Shown in pieces: positions 8,291 through 17,211 of a stretch of 39,881 nucleotides of DNA. Source of the stretch: Planctomycetota bacterium (GTDB lineage Bacteria; Planctomycetota; Phycisphaerae; SM23-33); the NCBI GenBank assembly GCA_029553505.1, contig JAKPKY010000184.1, positions 1 to 39,881 of the forward strand, in the 5' to 3' direction. The position numbers were made by a program, and so were the translations under genes. Below the pieces are notes generated by a model. The model made no database searches. It was not told where the DNA came from and was given only the letters and a program-made list of their open reading frames with translations. The number at the start of each line of letters is the position of its first letter. Positions within the stretch are counted from its first letter, which is position 1.

Positions 8291-10800
8291 AGACGCGCTG
8301 GATCCTGACAACGATTGCGGCGTGTATTGCCGCTGCGACGGCGGGGGCAGCCGAGCCCCTGACGCTCGTGGAGAAGGGAAAGAGCGCCTACTCGATCTAT
8401 CACGAACCCGCCGCGCCGGACTCCGTCAAGGAGGCGGCCAGGGAAATCCAGACGTACGTCGCCAAGGCAACCGGCGCGCGCCTGCCCATCGTCACGACGT
8501 TCCCCGACACGCCGGTCATCGCCCTGGGCGCCGGCCCGCAGTTGCAGGCGAATGGACTGAGCGTCGAGGGAATCCCCCTGGAAGGGTATCGGATCGTCAC
8601 GAAGGGGAAAAACCTCTTCATCTTCGGCCCGGACACGCCCCAGAGGCAGTATACCCCGCTGGGCGGTTTCAGCCGGGGCACACAGAATGGCGCCTACACG
8701 TTCCTGGAGACGGTGTTCGGAGTCCGCTGGTTGATGCCCGGCGACGTCGGCGACGTCGTCCCCCGCGCCGAGACGGTCACGATGCCTCCGACGGACCTGA
8801 CCGACGCGCCGGACTTCCGCAGCCGCAGGCTCCCCTACATCCGCGAGCGGGACCCGAAAGTCCAGCAGTGGATGCGGCGGAACAAGCTGGGATACAGCAT
8901 CCTGCTCGTGCACGGGCACCAGTGGCACTGGTTCGAGCCGGACGTCTACGACCGCGCCCCGGAGATGTTCACGCTGCACAAAGGCAAGCGCATCCGCCCG
9001 GTGAACGCCGCGTCGGCGTGGGTCTGCACGACCAATCCCAAGACCATCGCCCACTTCAGGGCGGTTTTGAAGAACGTCTTCGCCGCCAATCCCGCGATGG
9101 TCATGAACTCCATCAGCCCCTCGGACGGTTCGGAACTCTGGTGCGAGTGCGAGCAGTGCACGGCCTTGGATGAAAAACTCCCCAATGGCGAAGTGCGCCA
9201 CACGCGTCGGATCGTCGCGTTCTATAACGCGGTGACGCAGGCCGTCGCGGAAGTGTGTCCGGACAAACTGCTGGCGGGGTACGTTTACGCCGGCTACGTG
9301 GACCCGCCATTGGACCGCAGCCTGCGGTTCCATCCGAATTTTTACCCCGTGCTCGGGGCGCTGTTCGCGTATGGTCCGCTGGCGTACCGGCCGGAGGTGC
9401 GCGAGCGCCTTCACGCCTGCATCGAGGGCTGGTCCGCCATGACGGACCACCTGAGTTACTACGGTTTTCTGCCGCTGCTCCAGCCGAGAGGACGGTTCGC
9501 GCTGCCCGTCCCGCCGGAACGCAAGCTGCTGAAGGACCTGTTCCCGGCGTTGAAGAAAGCCCGCATGTGCGGCATCTACATCTATGGGCAGGACGGGTGG
9601 GGACATGCCGCCGCCAACAACTGGGTGACCGCCAGGCTGCTGTGGCGCGCCGACGCCGACGTCGATGCGCTCTGCGAAGAGTTCTACGCCCAATGCTACG
9701 GCAAGGGCGGCCCGGCGATGAGCAAGCTGTACGGCCTGCTGGAAGACCAGACCGAAAAATACATCGTCAACGACCGGACGGCCACCTATCACATGCAGCC
9801 CAAGGCCATTCGCGCCATCTACCTGCCCGTCTACGACGAATTGGAGGCCCTCTACAAGCAGGCGCAGGCGGCCGCGGACACCCCCGAAACGCGCCGGCGC
9901 CTGGAACTGTTCGGCATGAACATGCGGGGCCTGTACCGCGTGCTGGAGGACTACGGCTGGCTGAAGAACCGCACGGACTCGGTCTTCTACATGCCCGAGC
10001 CGGAGTTCATCCAGTGGGTCGAGTCGCAGAAGGCGTCGCTCTACATCAATCCCGGGGCGATGGCGGCGGGGAACCGGAACCTAGCCGCGGCGCTCCGCAC
10101 ACCGCTGACCGTCACCGCCTACCACGACGCGCTGCCCTCGGCCGAACCGGTGCGCCCGTTCCTGCTGCGGTATCGGAACCACCTGGTGCTCCAGGCCAAC
10201 CAGGACGGCGAGGTTCGCATGGACTTCTCCGTCCGCCAGACCGCCAAGGGCGGCGAGATGGCCTACAAGGTCTACGACGCCAAGGGCACGCTGGTGACCA
10301 GCGGAATGGCGGCCGAGACGCGGGAGGTCGTCTTTCCGGCCAGGAAGGGCGAACTGTTCCACGTCTTCCTGGAAACGTCGATGCTGTCGGTGAGCGTGAC
10401 CAACGCCGCCTGGGCCATCGACACGCGGTATACCGCGTGGGTGGCGGCGAAAATTCCGCGCCTCCACTTGGTCCAGAAGGTCACGCCGCTGTACTTCTTC
10501 GTGCCCAAGGGGGTGGAGAAGTTCACGCTGGGTCTGTTTTCCACGGCGCCGGGAGAAACCTGCGCCGCCGTGCTGTACGACCCGTCCAACAAGCCCGCGG
10601 CGCGGTTCGACACGTCCGCCAAGGGCGAGGACACGCAGACCGTCGCGGCCGACCAGTCCGACGGCGGATTCTGGAAGCTGGACCTTGTCCCGGCCAAAAC
10701 CGGCGTCATCGACGACGTCTGGGTCGAGCTGGGCAAGGAGATTCCCGGATACGTCAGCCCCGACCCAGGCAACCGGCTGTCGGTCGAAATCGCCAAATGA
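8287..10800 (+). CDS. Secreted DUF4838 protein (GH67N-like), long form
   Basis: 837 aa. A signal peptide is clear (MKTRWILTTIAACIAAATAGAAEP), so it is exported. AGGAG six bases before the ATG fixes the start. An N-terminal region (about 25-160) resembles the alpha-glucuronidase N-domain that precedes DUF4838. The core carries SPSDGSELWCECEQC, with C286, C288 and C291 forming a CxCxxC motif shared with the next protein. About 200 extra C-terminal residues look like a beta-sandwich. DUF4838 occurs in polysaccharide-use loci, but the reaction of this protein is not known to me. It follows the fucosidase with a 4-base overlap and forms a diverged tandem pair with the gene 40 bp downstream. Confidence 0.85.
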   Translation: MKTRWILTTIAACIAAATAGAAEPLTLVEKGKSAYSIYHEPAAPDSVKEAAREIQTYVAKATGARLPIVTTFPDTPVIALGAGPQLQANGLSVEGIPLEGYRIVTKGKNLFIFGPDTPQRQYTPLGGFSRGTQNGAYTFLETVFGVRWLMPGDVGDVVPRAETVTMPPTDLTDAPDFRSRRLPYIRERDPKVQQWMRRNKLGYSILLVHGHQWHWFEPDVYDRAPEMFTLHKGKRIRPVNAASAWVCTTNPKTIAHFRAVLKNVFAANPAMVMNSISPSDGSELWCECEQCTALDEKLPNGEVRHTRRIVAFYNAVTQAVAEVCPDKLLAGYVYAGYVDPPLDRSLRFHPNFYPVLGALFAYGPLAYRPEVRERLHACIEGWSAMTDHLSYYGFLPLLQPRGRFALPVPPERKLLKDLFPALKKARMCGIYIYGQDGWGHAAANNWVTARLLWRADADVDALCEEFYAQCYGKGGPAMSKLYGLLEDQTEKYIVNDRTATYHMQPKAIRAIYLPVYDELEALYKQAQAAADTPETRRRLELFGMNMRGLYRVLEDYGWLKNRTDSVFYMPEPEFIQWVESQKASLYINPGAMAAGNRNLAAALRTPLTVTAYHDALPSAEPVRPFLLRYRNHLVLQANQDGEVRMDFSVRQTAKGGEMAYKVYDAKGTLVTSGMAAETREVVFPARKGELFHVFLETSMLSVSVTNAAWAIDTRYTAWVAAKIPRLHLVQKVTPLYFFVPKGVEKFTLGLFSTAPGETCAAVLYDPSNKPAARFDTSAKGEDTQTVAADQSDGGFWKLDLVPAKTGVIDDVWVELGKEIPGYVSPDPGNRLSVEIAK

Positions 10801-10840
10801 TCCACGAACGCAACAAGGAAGCTTCCACAAGGAGACCCAC

Positions 10841-12715
10841 GTGAGAACGATGACAGCAATCCTGACGGCTGCGACGGTCCTGGCGGGATTCACCCTCCAG
10901 GCATGCGCCGAGTCGCGAACGGTGGTGGCGGACGGAAAGAGCGCCTATTCCATTTATTTTGACGCCAAGGCGCCGAAGTCCATCCGCCGCGCCGCCCTCG
11001 AACTCCAGCGCGTCATCGAGAAGGCGACCGGCGTGAAGCTGCCCGTGGTCAACGCGCCGGCCTCGCCGATGATCTGCCTGGGCGTCAACGACTCGTCCCG
11101 CGCCGCCGGCGCGGACAAGGACATTCCGGAGTACGGATTCCGGATCGCCACGAAGGGTCCGGACATCTTCATCCTCGGCGAGGACACCCCCGACGGGCAG
11201 GAAAAATGGATCAGCGACGCGCGCCAGGGCACGCTCCTGGGCGCGTTCGACTTCCTGGAAAAGGCCGTCAACGTCCGCTGGCTCCTTCCGGGCGATCTGG
11301 GCGAGGACGTGCCGAAGACCGACACGCTCGTCGTCGCCGACCTGGACGTGACGGAAACGCCCAGCATCAAATATCGCTGGCTGTTCAGCATCAAGGACGA
11401 GCGGCACGAGGTGGGCGTCTGGAAGACCCGCAACAAGGTGGATGTCCGCGCCCGGGGCGCCGGCGTCAACTGGTCGCACTCGTTTAACAGCTACCCCACC
11501 ATCGAGATGCGCAAGGCCCACCCCGAGATTCTCGCGGTGACCCAGAGCGGAACGCCCGTCCGCATGGATGCGGGGCACGTCATGTACTGCCTCAGCCAGC
11601 CGATCCTCTACGACCTGTACGCCCAGTGCATCAACGAGGCGTTCGACAAGGCCCCCAAGCTGTACAGCATGTCCATGTCGCCCGACGAGGGCGTGGACTT
11701 CTGCCAGTGCCCCGAATGCGCCAAGCTGACGACGACGGTTCCCGACCAGTGGAAAGGCCTGGGCGTGAACATCCCGCAGCATACCGAGGCGGTCCTCCGC
11801 TTCTACAACGAGGTGGCCAAGCGGGTGCGCGCCAAGCACCCCGATCGCGTCCTGGGCGCCTTCATCTACCAAGCGTACCTGGTGCCCCTGGACAAGCCGA
11901 TCCGCATGGAGCCCAACATCGTCTTCGGCGTGGCGATGAACACCAACTACGGGTTCAAGCTGTTCCAGCCCCAGCGCCGCGAGATCTTCCAGAAGTTCTT
12001 CGACGAGTGGGGCAAGTACGGCGCCCAGATGGGCTACTACAGCCATGACACCTGGATGCGCAACTGGTTCGGGCTGCCCCTTCCGCCGGGAATCAGCCTG
12101 CTGAAGTGGAACTTCCCGATGTTCAAGAGGAACAACGTGCAGTACCTGTCGTACGTCGGGCTGGACGCCTGGGGATACGCGGCGGCGCACAATTACCTGG
12201 TCGCCAAGCTGATGTGGAAGGCCGACGCCGACGTGGACGCGCTGTACGACGAGTTTCTCACCCGCGCGTACGGACCGGAGGCCGCCCCGCTGGTCGCCCG
12301 CATCTACGAGCTGATCGACGAGAAGTTCCAGGCGTACATCCAGTCCAAGCCGAATCCGGACCACGAGATCGACTACGCAGCCGCCAAGGCCATCTACGCG
12401 CCGATCTTCCTGGAAGTCGAGAGGATCTACCTGGAAGCCCACGGAAAGGCGAAGACCGACGCGCAGCAGGCGCGCCTGGAGATGCTCGGCGACAACCTCG
12501 TGCACGGGCATTTCAACCTGTGGAAGGCCAAGCTCCTGACGGATGAGCAGGCGAAGAACTCCCCGTTCTTCAAGAGCACCGACGACCTGGAAGACTTCAT
12601 CGCCGAGAAGGAAAAGGGACTGTCCATCATCTCGGTCTCGCGGTGGCTCAAGCAGTACAGCCACGACAATTACTACAGCATGCCGGTGCTGCGCCCGGGC
12701 TGGAGACCGAACTGA
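10841..12715 (+). CDS. Secreted DUF4838 protein (GH67N-like), short form
   Basis: 624 aa from GTG 10841, chosen because AAGGAG ends six bases upstream; ATG 10850 is in frame but poorly spaced. The start MRTMTAILTAATVLAGFTLQAC is a signal peptide. LQAC could be a lipobox, but Gln at -2 is unusual, so normal cleavage is as likely. The shared segment KSAYSIYF opens the mature part, and C288, C290 and C293 repeat the CxCxxC motif after SMSPDEG. It lacks the long C-terminal beta-rich extension of its upstream paralogue. The two probably arose by old duplication and may act on related substrates outside the cytoplasm. It is the last gene of the run. Confidence 0.85.
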   Translation: MRTMTAILTAATVLAGFTLQACAESRTVVADGKSAYSIYFDAKAPKSIRRAALELQRVIEKATGVKLPVVNAPASPMICLGVNDSSRAAGADKDIPEYGFRIATKGPDIFILGEDTPDGQEKWISDARQGTLLGAFDFLEKAVNVRWLLPGDLGEDVPKTDTLVVADLDVTETPSIKYRWLFSIKDERHEVGVWKTRNKVDVRARGAGVNWSHSFNSYPTIEMRKAHPEILAVTQSGTPVRMDAGHVMYCLSQPILYDLYAQCINEAFDKAPKLYSMSMSPDEGVDFCQCPECAKLTTTVPDQWKGLGVNIPQHTEAVLRFYNEVAKRVRAKHPDRVLGAFIYQAYLVPLDKPIRMEPNIVFGVAMNTNYGFKLFQPQRREIFQKFFDEWGKYGAQMGYYSHDTWMRNWFGLPLPPGISLLKWNFPMFKRNNVQYLSYVGLDAWGYAAAHNYLVAKLMWKADADVDALYDEFLTRAYGPEAAPLVARIYELIDEKFQAYIQSKPNPDHEIDYAAAKAIYAPIFLEVERIYLEAHGKAKTDAQQARLEMLGDNLVHGHFNLWKAKLLTDEQAKNSPFFKSTDDLEDFIAEKEKGLSIISVSRWLKQYSHDNYYSMPVLRPGWRPN

Positions 12716-12738
12716 CGCCCCCCGACCCGCGGGCCAGA

Positions 12739-12777
12739 CGCGCCGGGGTGGGAAGGTTTTCTTCCCGCCCCGGCGCG
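12739..12777. terminator. 17-bp hairpin between convergent operons
   Basis: A 17-bp stem with one T-G wobble and a five-base GTTTT loop lies between the stop of the second DUF4838 gene (12715) and the stop of the leftward ABC ATPase (12807). No T-tract follows on either strand, but size and position suit a shared, bidirectional transcription end. Confidence 0.6.
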
Positions 12778-12804
12778 ACGGCGGGATCGGCGCGGGGGCG
12801 CTGG

Positions 12805-13593
12805 TCAGTGCGCCCAGATCATCGGCGGCTCGTCGCCCGGACGGGCGATGAGTTCCACTTGCACGTCGTAGGCGCGGGCGAGCAGGTCTTCCCGCACGAC
12901 GTCGGCCGGCGGGCCCGAGGCCACCACTTCCCCGTCGCGCATCAGCACCAGTTCGTCGGCGAACCGCGCCGCCAGGTTCACGTCGTGGCTGACGCACACG
13001 ACGGCCATCTCCCAGTCGTGCGCCAGCCGCTGCATCATCCGATAAATCTTGAGCTGGTTGGCGATATCCAGGTGGCTGGTCGGCTCGTCGAGCAGCAGCA
13101 CGCTGGGCTGCTGGGCCAGTGCGCGGGCGATCATTACGCACTGGGCCTCGCCGCCGGACAGCTCGTCGAGCGTGCGGTCGGCGAACTCCTCGGTGTGGGT
13201 CATCTCCATGGCCAGTCGCGCCACGGCGAGGTCCTGTTCGCCCGCCAAGCCCAGCGCGCCGGCGTGGGCGAAGCGCCCCATGAGCACCAGCTCGCGGACG
13301 GGGAAGGCGAACGTCGAGGCGGGGAACTGCGGCACGTACGCCAGCAGCCTGGCCAGCGCCTTGCGCGAATGCCGCGCAATGTCCTTTCCGTCGAGCAGGA
13401 TGGTCCCCGCGCCGGGCCTCAGCCAGCCCAGCAGGCAGCGCAGGAGGGTGGTCTTTCCCGAACCGTTGCGCCCGAGAATGCAGGTGAAGCGCCCGGCGGT
13501 GGCGGTGAAGTCCACGCCGCGAAGCACCGGCTGGGCGGACCGGTACTCGAACCCCAGCGCGCGGGCCTGGAGGACGTGTTGCGGAGCGGTCAT
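12805..13593 (-). CDS. ABC importer ATP-binding protein (BtuD/FecE type)
   Basis: 262 aa with all ABC ATPase motifs: Walker A GRNGSGKTT at 41-49, Q-loop glutamine Q89, signature LSGGE at 145-149, Walker B VLLLDE at 165-170, D-loop SHLD and switch histidine H203. The closest type is the ATPase of cobalamin or ferric-siderophore importers. It energises the permease encoded just upstream; its ATG overlaps that gene's TAA by one base, so expression is coupled. The 3' end faces the long hairpin shared with the glycan operon. Substrate cannot be told from the ATPase. Confidence 0.93.
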   Translation of the reverse strand: MTAPQHVLQARALGFEYRSAQPVLRGVDFTATAGRFTCILGRNGSGKTTLLRCLLGWLRPGAGTILLDGKDIARHSRKALARLLAYVPQFPASTFAFPVRELVLMGRFAHAGALGLAGEQDLAVARLAMEMTHTEEFADRTLDELSGGEAQCVMIARALAQQPSVLLLDEPTSHLDIANQLKIYRMMQRLAHDWEMAVVCVSHDVNLAARFADELVLMRDGEVVASGPPADVVREDLLARAYDVQVELIARPGDEPPMIWAH

Positions 13594-14609
13594 TACCGGC
13601 CCCCCTTCAGACGCCCGCGGAGCAGGGCGATGAAGAACGGCCCGCCGCACAGCGCGGTCAGCACGCCCACGGGCAGGTCGCCCGCGTTGAGCAACTCGCC
13701 CACGACGCGGCAGAGGGTGTCGGCGATCATGAGGAACATCGCGCCGACCAAGGCGCTGACGACGGCGAGCCGGCGGTGATCGGGCCCGACGACCAGGCGG
13801 CAGACGTGCGGGACGATCAGCCCGACGAACCCGACGGGCCCCGCCAGCGTGACGGCGGCTGCCGTCATCAGCGAGACCACCAGGAACGTCTCGACCCGCA
13901 GCCAGTGCACCGGCACGCCGGAGGTGGCGGCCACCTCGTCGCCCAGTCCCAGCGTGTTGAACGCCGCGCCGCGCGCCAGCAGCACCACCCACCCCGCCAG
14001 CACGCACGCGCCGGCCGTGATGAGCATCCCCGCCGGCACGTTGTCGGTCAGGTTGCCCATCGCCCAGACCATGAAACCCGAGACCACGTACGGCTTGACG
14101 AACAGGTAGATGCTCAGCATGACCGCGCCGTTGAAGGCGTTGACGATGACGCCGGACAGCAGCAGGACGTAGGGGTCGAGTCGCCCGCGGCGCTGGGCGA
14201 TTCCGTAGACCGCGGCGCAGGTGACGGCGGCGCCGGCCAGCGCCAGCGTCGGGCCGGACAGCCACTTCGGCAGCGCCCCCCACCAGTCAGCCATTGCCAG
14301 CCCGAACAGCACGCCCACGCCCGCCCCGCTGGAGATGCCCAGGATGTACGGTTCGGCCAGCGGGTTCCGCAGCAGTCCCTGCAAGGCCATGCCCGCCGTT
14401 GCCAGCGCCGCCCCGACCACGCCCGCGACGGTCAGTCGCACCAGGCGGGTCTTCCAGACCAGCGGCGTCAGGTCGCCCAGGGAGATCACGCCCACCAGGC
14501 TGCACGCGCCCAGGACGGCGACCGTCGCCAGCAGCAGGACCGCGCCGGTCAGGACGAGTTTTTTCGCCGAGAGCGTCCCGCGCAGGTTGTCGGAAGCCGG
14601 ATCGCTCAC
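13593..14609 (-). CDS. ABC importer permease (FecCD/BtuC family)
   Basis: 338 aa, about ten membrane helices. Family text includes GMALQGLLRNPLAEPYILGISSGA (split here: GMALQGLLRNPLAEP at about 73-87, then YILGISSGAG) and GPVGFVGLIVPH near residue 250, both hallmarks of FecCD permeases for vitamin B12, haem or iron-siderophore. The start is GTG 14609 in a GTGA overlap with the upstream binding-protein gene. It forms the inner-membrane channel of this importer. Confidence 0.92.
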   Translation of the reverse strand: MSDPASDNLRGTLSAKKLVLTGAVLLLATVAVLGACSLVGVISLGDLTPLVWKTRLVRLTVAGVVGAALATAGMALQGLLRNPLAEPYILGISSGAGVGVLFGLAMADWWGALPKWLSGPTLALAGAAVTCAAVYGIAQRRGRLDPYVLLLSGVIVNAFNGAVMLSIYLFVKPYVVSGFMVWAMGNLTDNVPAGMLITAGACVLAGWVVLLARGAAFNTLGLGDEVAATSGVPVHWLRVETFLVVSLMTAAAVTLAGPVGFVGLIVPHVCRLVVGPDHRRLAVVSALVGAMFLMIADTLCRVVGELLNAGDLPVGVLTALCGGPFFIALLRGRLKGGR

Positions 14610-15460
14610 TTGGCGGCGCCTCCCTCGCGCAGCTCGGGGTGGAGCATCCCGGCGAGCTGCCCCGCCAGGTCGGCCAGGCAGGCCGAGGGGATCGTCCATC
14701 GCCGGTCGGTGACGACGAACACCCGCCCGTTCTCGACGGCGGGCACGCCCCGCAGCGTCGCGAGGTATTCCCGCGCGCGGTCGGCGTCCTCGTAGGCCTG
14801 GCAGACGATCACGTCGGGCCTGTCGCGCAGGATGTGCTCGACGCTGATGCGGCTCCACCGTGCGAACTGCCCGCTGAGGTCTTCCCCGCCGGCCAGCTCG
14901 ATCAGTTCGTGCAGGAAGCTTTCCCGCCCGGCGACGGCGGGCGGATTGGCGCCGGTGAGGAAGTAGACCTTCGGGCGGGGCAGGCCCGCGACGGATTTCC
15001 GCACGGCCGCCAGCTTGTCCTCGAACGCCCGCCGGTGCCGCCGGCCGAGTTCCGGCCAGCCCGCCAGATGCCCGATCCGCTCCATCGCCTCGGCGACGTT
15101 CTCGATTTTCTCGAGGCTGAAATATTCGATTCTCGCGTCGGGCAGGAGCCGCCGCACCGCGCCGAGGGTGGCCGGATCCTGCTGGATGAGCACCACGTCC
15201 GGGCGGACGCGGACGAACTTCTCCGTGCTGACGTTCTGGCAATCGCCGACGACCGGGCGCTCCTGCCCCGCCGGCAGCTCGCAGAAGGCCGTCACCCCCA
15301 CCACGTGCTCGCCCAGTCCCATGGCGAAGACGATCGTCGTCAGCGCCGGCGAATACGTGACGATCCGCGGGCGCGGGGCGTCCGCGCGGGGAAGTTCCTT
15401 GCGGCAGCCGGGCAGCATCGTCGCGGCCGCCACCAGAAGGATAAGGGTAGCCTGTTTCAT
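14606..15460 (-). CDS. ABC importer substrate-binding lipoprotein (BtuF-like)
   Basis: 284 aa. The start ATG 15460 gives a lipoprotein signal MKQATLILLVAAATMLPGC with lipobox LPGC (C19 lipidated), so it is membrane-anchored in the periplasm. The text RIVTYSPALTTIVFAMGLG and later RPDVVLIQQDP match type III helical-backbone binding proteins (BtuF/FhuD). Cobalamin is the best guess; iron chelates remain possible. No cobalamin riboswitch can fit in the 82-bp upstream gap, so B12-responsive control at RNA level is not supported. First gene of a tightly overlapped three-gene operon. Confidence 0.88.
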   Translation of the reverse strand: MKQATLILLVAAATMLPGCRKELPRADAPRPRIVTYSPALTTIVFAMGLGEHVVGVTAFCELPAGQERPVVGDCQNVSTEKFVRVRPDVVLIQQDPATLGAVRRLLPDARIEYFSLEKIENVAEAMERIGHLAGWPELGRRHRRAFEDKLAAVRKSVAGLPRPKVYFLTGANPPAVAGRESFLHELIELAGGEDLSGQFARWSRISVEHILRDRPDVIVCQAYEDADRAREYLATLRGVPAVENGRVFVVTDRRWTIPSACLADLAGQLAGMLHPELREGGAAK

Positions 15461-15493
15461 AGCCTGTCTGTATGATACCCGCAGAGACGCGCG

Positions 15494-15522
15494 ATGGTAG
15501 ACCGCGCGGCAGGCCGTGTCAA
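15494..15522 (-). promoter_or_regulatory. Sigma70-type promoter of the ABC importer operon
   Basis: On the minus strand a perfect -35 TTGACA (15522-15517) is followed after exactly 17 bp by TACCAT (15499-15494). Transcription would start near 15487, about 27 bases before the binding-protein ATG. It lies in the divergent gap shared with the coiled-coil gene at 15543. Confidence 0.6.
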
Positions 15523-15542
15523 GCCGCGGGAAGGAGTCGGGT

Positions 15543-16190
15543 ATGACCGAAAAAGGCTTCTTCGGAAAAATCGGTTCCATGTTTAGCGGGGGGCGCGGGT
15601 CCGAAGGCGAGACGTCGCCGGCAGGCGAACCGTCCGCCCCGGACGCCGGGACGGAACGTCCGCGCCCCGAGTCGGCCGATCGCCTCCTGGAGGCCCTCGA
15701 CCGACAGGCGCGGGCCCTGGAGACCCTCCACGCGCGCCTCGGAAAGCTGCCCGAGACGCTCGCGACCCTCGGAGAGACGCTCCAGCATCACATCGAGGTC
15801 ACCGAGGGGCTTTCCGGCGCGCTCCAGCGACTTTCCAGCGACGACGACGAGTTGTCGGCCACCCTGCACGCCATCGACGGGTCCACCCGCCGGCAGACGG
15901 AGGCCATCGAGGCCATGAGGGACGCCCTCGCCTCCGGGCAGTTCAACCGCCAGGAGCTGGCCGGGGCGCTCGGAAAGCTCGCCGAGACCATCAACAACAC
16001 CACCCGCTCCAACGCGGCGCACGTCGACCTGATCGAGCGGATTCGCGACCGCCTGGCCGCCGCAAACGAAGGCCTGGAAGAGACGCTCGCGCGCCACGCG
16101 CGGCGGTTGACCTGGCTGATCGGCGCGCTGGTGGGCATGCTGGCGCTATTGGTCCTGGCCATCCTCGCCCACGGCCTGATGGCCCGTTGA
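15543..16190 (+). CDS. Coiled-coil membrane protein of unknown function
   Basis: 215 aa; ATG 15543 has AAGGAG six bases upstream. Residues 1-45 are low-complexity and Gly/Pro/Ser-rich. From about 50 to 185 the chain is an uninterrupted heptad-like helix (LLEALDRQARALETLHARLG; LERIRDRLAAA style), resembling the signalling coiled coils of chemoreceptors but without their conserved hairpin tip. One hydrophobic segment follows at about 190-212 (LIGALVGMLALLVLAILAHG), leaving almost nothing after it: a C-tail-anchored arrangement with a cytoplasmic coiled coil. No known family recognised. It stands alone, divergent from the importer. Confidence 0.75.
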   Translation: MTEKGFFGKIGSMFSGGRGSEGETSPAGEPSAPDAGTERPRPESADRLLEALDRQARALETLHARLGKLPETLATLGETLQHHIEVTEGLSGALQRLSSDDDELSATLHAIDGSTRRQTEAIEAMRDALASGQFNRQELAGALGKLAETINNTTRSNAAHVDLIERIRDRLAAANEGLEETLARHARRLTWLIGALVGMLALLVLAILAHGLMAR

Positions 16191-16219
16191 CGCGAAAACA
16201 TTTCACCGCAGAGATCGCA

Positions 16220-16288
16220 TAGGGTGGGCAACTTCGTTGCCCACGGAACCACGGCATGATCTGGTGGGCAGACAAGCTGCCCACCCTA
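16220..16288. repeat. Twin-hairpin inverted element, family D
   Basis: Outer 11-bp perfect inverted repeat TAGGGTGGGCA/TGCCCACCCTA. Inside are two hairpins: a 9-bp stem with loop TTC (16224-16244) and a 9-bp stem with loop ACAAG (16263-16285). The right end contains the TAG stop codon of the leftward nnrD (16286-16288). To the left, 16203-16217 holds a fragment of the CGCAGAGAT nonamer repeat seen in full at 27146-27225. Confidence 0.8.
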
Positions 16289-17200
16289 CTTTCGCTTTTT
16301 CCGCGTGGGGGCGTGGCGTTGGAGGGCGGCCGGCAGGAAGTCCAGCAGGTCCGTGGCGATCAGGGAAGTCTCGCCGAGCCGGGCGGCGGCGAGGTCGCCC
16401 GCTTTGCCGTGGGCGCGGACGGCCAGGCAGGCTGCGTCGAACAGCCCCAGCCCCTGCGCGATCAGCGCGCCCAGCAACCCGGTGAGCACGTCGCCGCTGC
16501 CGCCGGTGGCCATGCCGGGGTTGCCCGTGGCGTTGACATACACCTGGCGGCCGTCGGTGACGACCGTGCCCGCGCCCTTGAGCACGACGACCAGCGGCGG
16601 CATGTTTTCGGCGCGGACGTCGATCCACTGCCTAGCGGCTGCGACGGCGGCGGCTTCCCGCGCGGCCTGCACACCCGCCACGTCGCGCCGGGTCAGGCGG
16701 GCGAACTCGCCAGGGTGCGGGGTGAGCACGAGCCCGCAGCGGCGGCGCTCGGGCCAGCCGTCGATGTCCGCGAGGTTGTTGAGCCCGTCGGCGTCCAGGA
16801 CGATCGGGCGGGTCTGCTCGAGCAAGGCGCGGAGGAGGGTTTTCTGCGGCTCGCCGCGGTCCATTCCGGGCCCGACGGCGAGCACGTCGGCCTTGGCCGC
16901 GCTGGCGAGCACCTGCCGGGCGGCGGTGGCGGCCGGCACCCCCTGCCCGTCGCAATCCAGCGGAATCGACGTGGCACACGGGCACAGCGTCGCGACGGCC
17001 AGTTGCACCGTCTCGGGCGCGGCGACCGTGCAGAGCCCCGCCCCGCCGCGGAGCGCCGCGTTGGCGGCCAGCGCCGGCGCGCCGATCATCCCGCGAGAGC
17101 CGCCGACGACGAGCACCCGCCCGAAGTCGCCCTTGTGGGCCGACCGGGCGCGAAGGGACAGCGTGGGGACTTTCCTGAGCCGACGGATCGAACCGGCCAT
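16286..17200 (-). CDS. nnrD: ADP/ATP-dependent (S)-NAD(P)H-hydrate dehydratase
   Basis: 304 aa, ribokinase-like fold of the YjeF C-terminal family. Motifs: GKDFGRVLVVGGS-like N-terminal loop (residues 23-35, here KGDFGRVLVVGGS), DADGLNNL at 136-143, TPHPGEFARL at 160-169, VVLKGAGTVV at 205-214 and NPGMATGGSGDVLTG at 227-241, which holds the catalytic aspartate D237. It dehydrates the damaged S-form of NAD(P)HX at the cost of ADP or ATP. The usual epimerase partner domain NnrE is neither fused nor nearby. AAGGAG seven bases upstream fixes ATG 17200. Last gene of the S41-tsaD-larB-nnrD operon; its stop codon is supplied by repeat D. Confidence 0.9.
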   Translation of the reverse strand: MAGSIRRLRKVPTLSLRARSAHKGDFGRVLVVGGSRGMIGAPALAANAALRGGAGLCTVAAPETVQLAVATLCPCATSIPLDCDGQGVPAATAARQVLASAAKADVLAVGPGMDRGEPQKTLLRALLEQTRPIVLDADGLNNLADIDGWPERRRCGLVLTPHPGEFARLTRRDVAGVQAAREAAAVAAARQWIDVRAENMPPLVVVLKGAGTVVTDGRQVYVNATGNPGMATGGSGDVLTGLLGALIAQGLGLFDAACLAVRAHGKAGDLAAARLGETSLIATDLLDFLPAALQRHAPTRKKRK

Positions 17201-17211
17201 CGGATGGCTCC

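Noticed and set aside
10754-13141. 795-codon minus-strand frame opposite the second DUF4838 gene
   Set aside because: Runs through two unrelated genes and the terminator hairpin; composition is that of a shadow frame.
15461-15542. Cobalamin riboswitch upstream of the BtuF-like gene
   Set aside because: The gap is only 82 bp and lacks the B12-box; too short for the aptamer.
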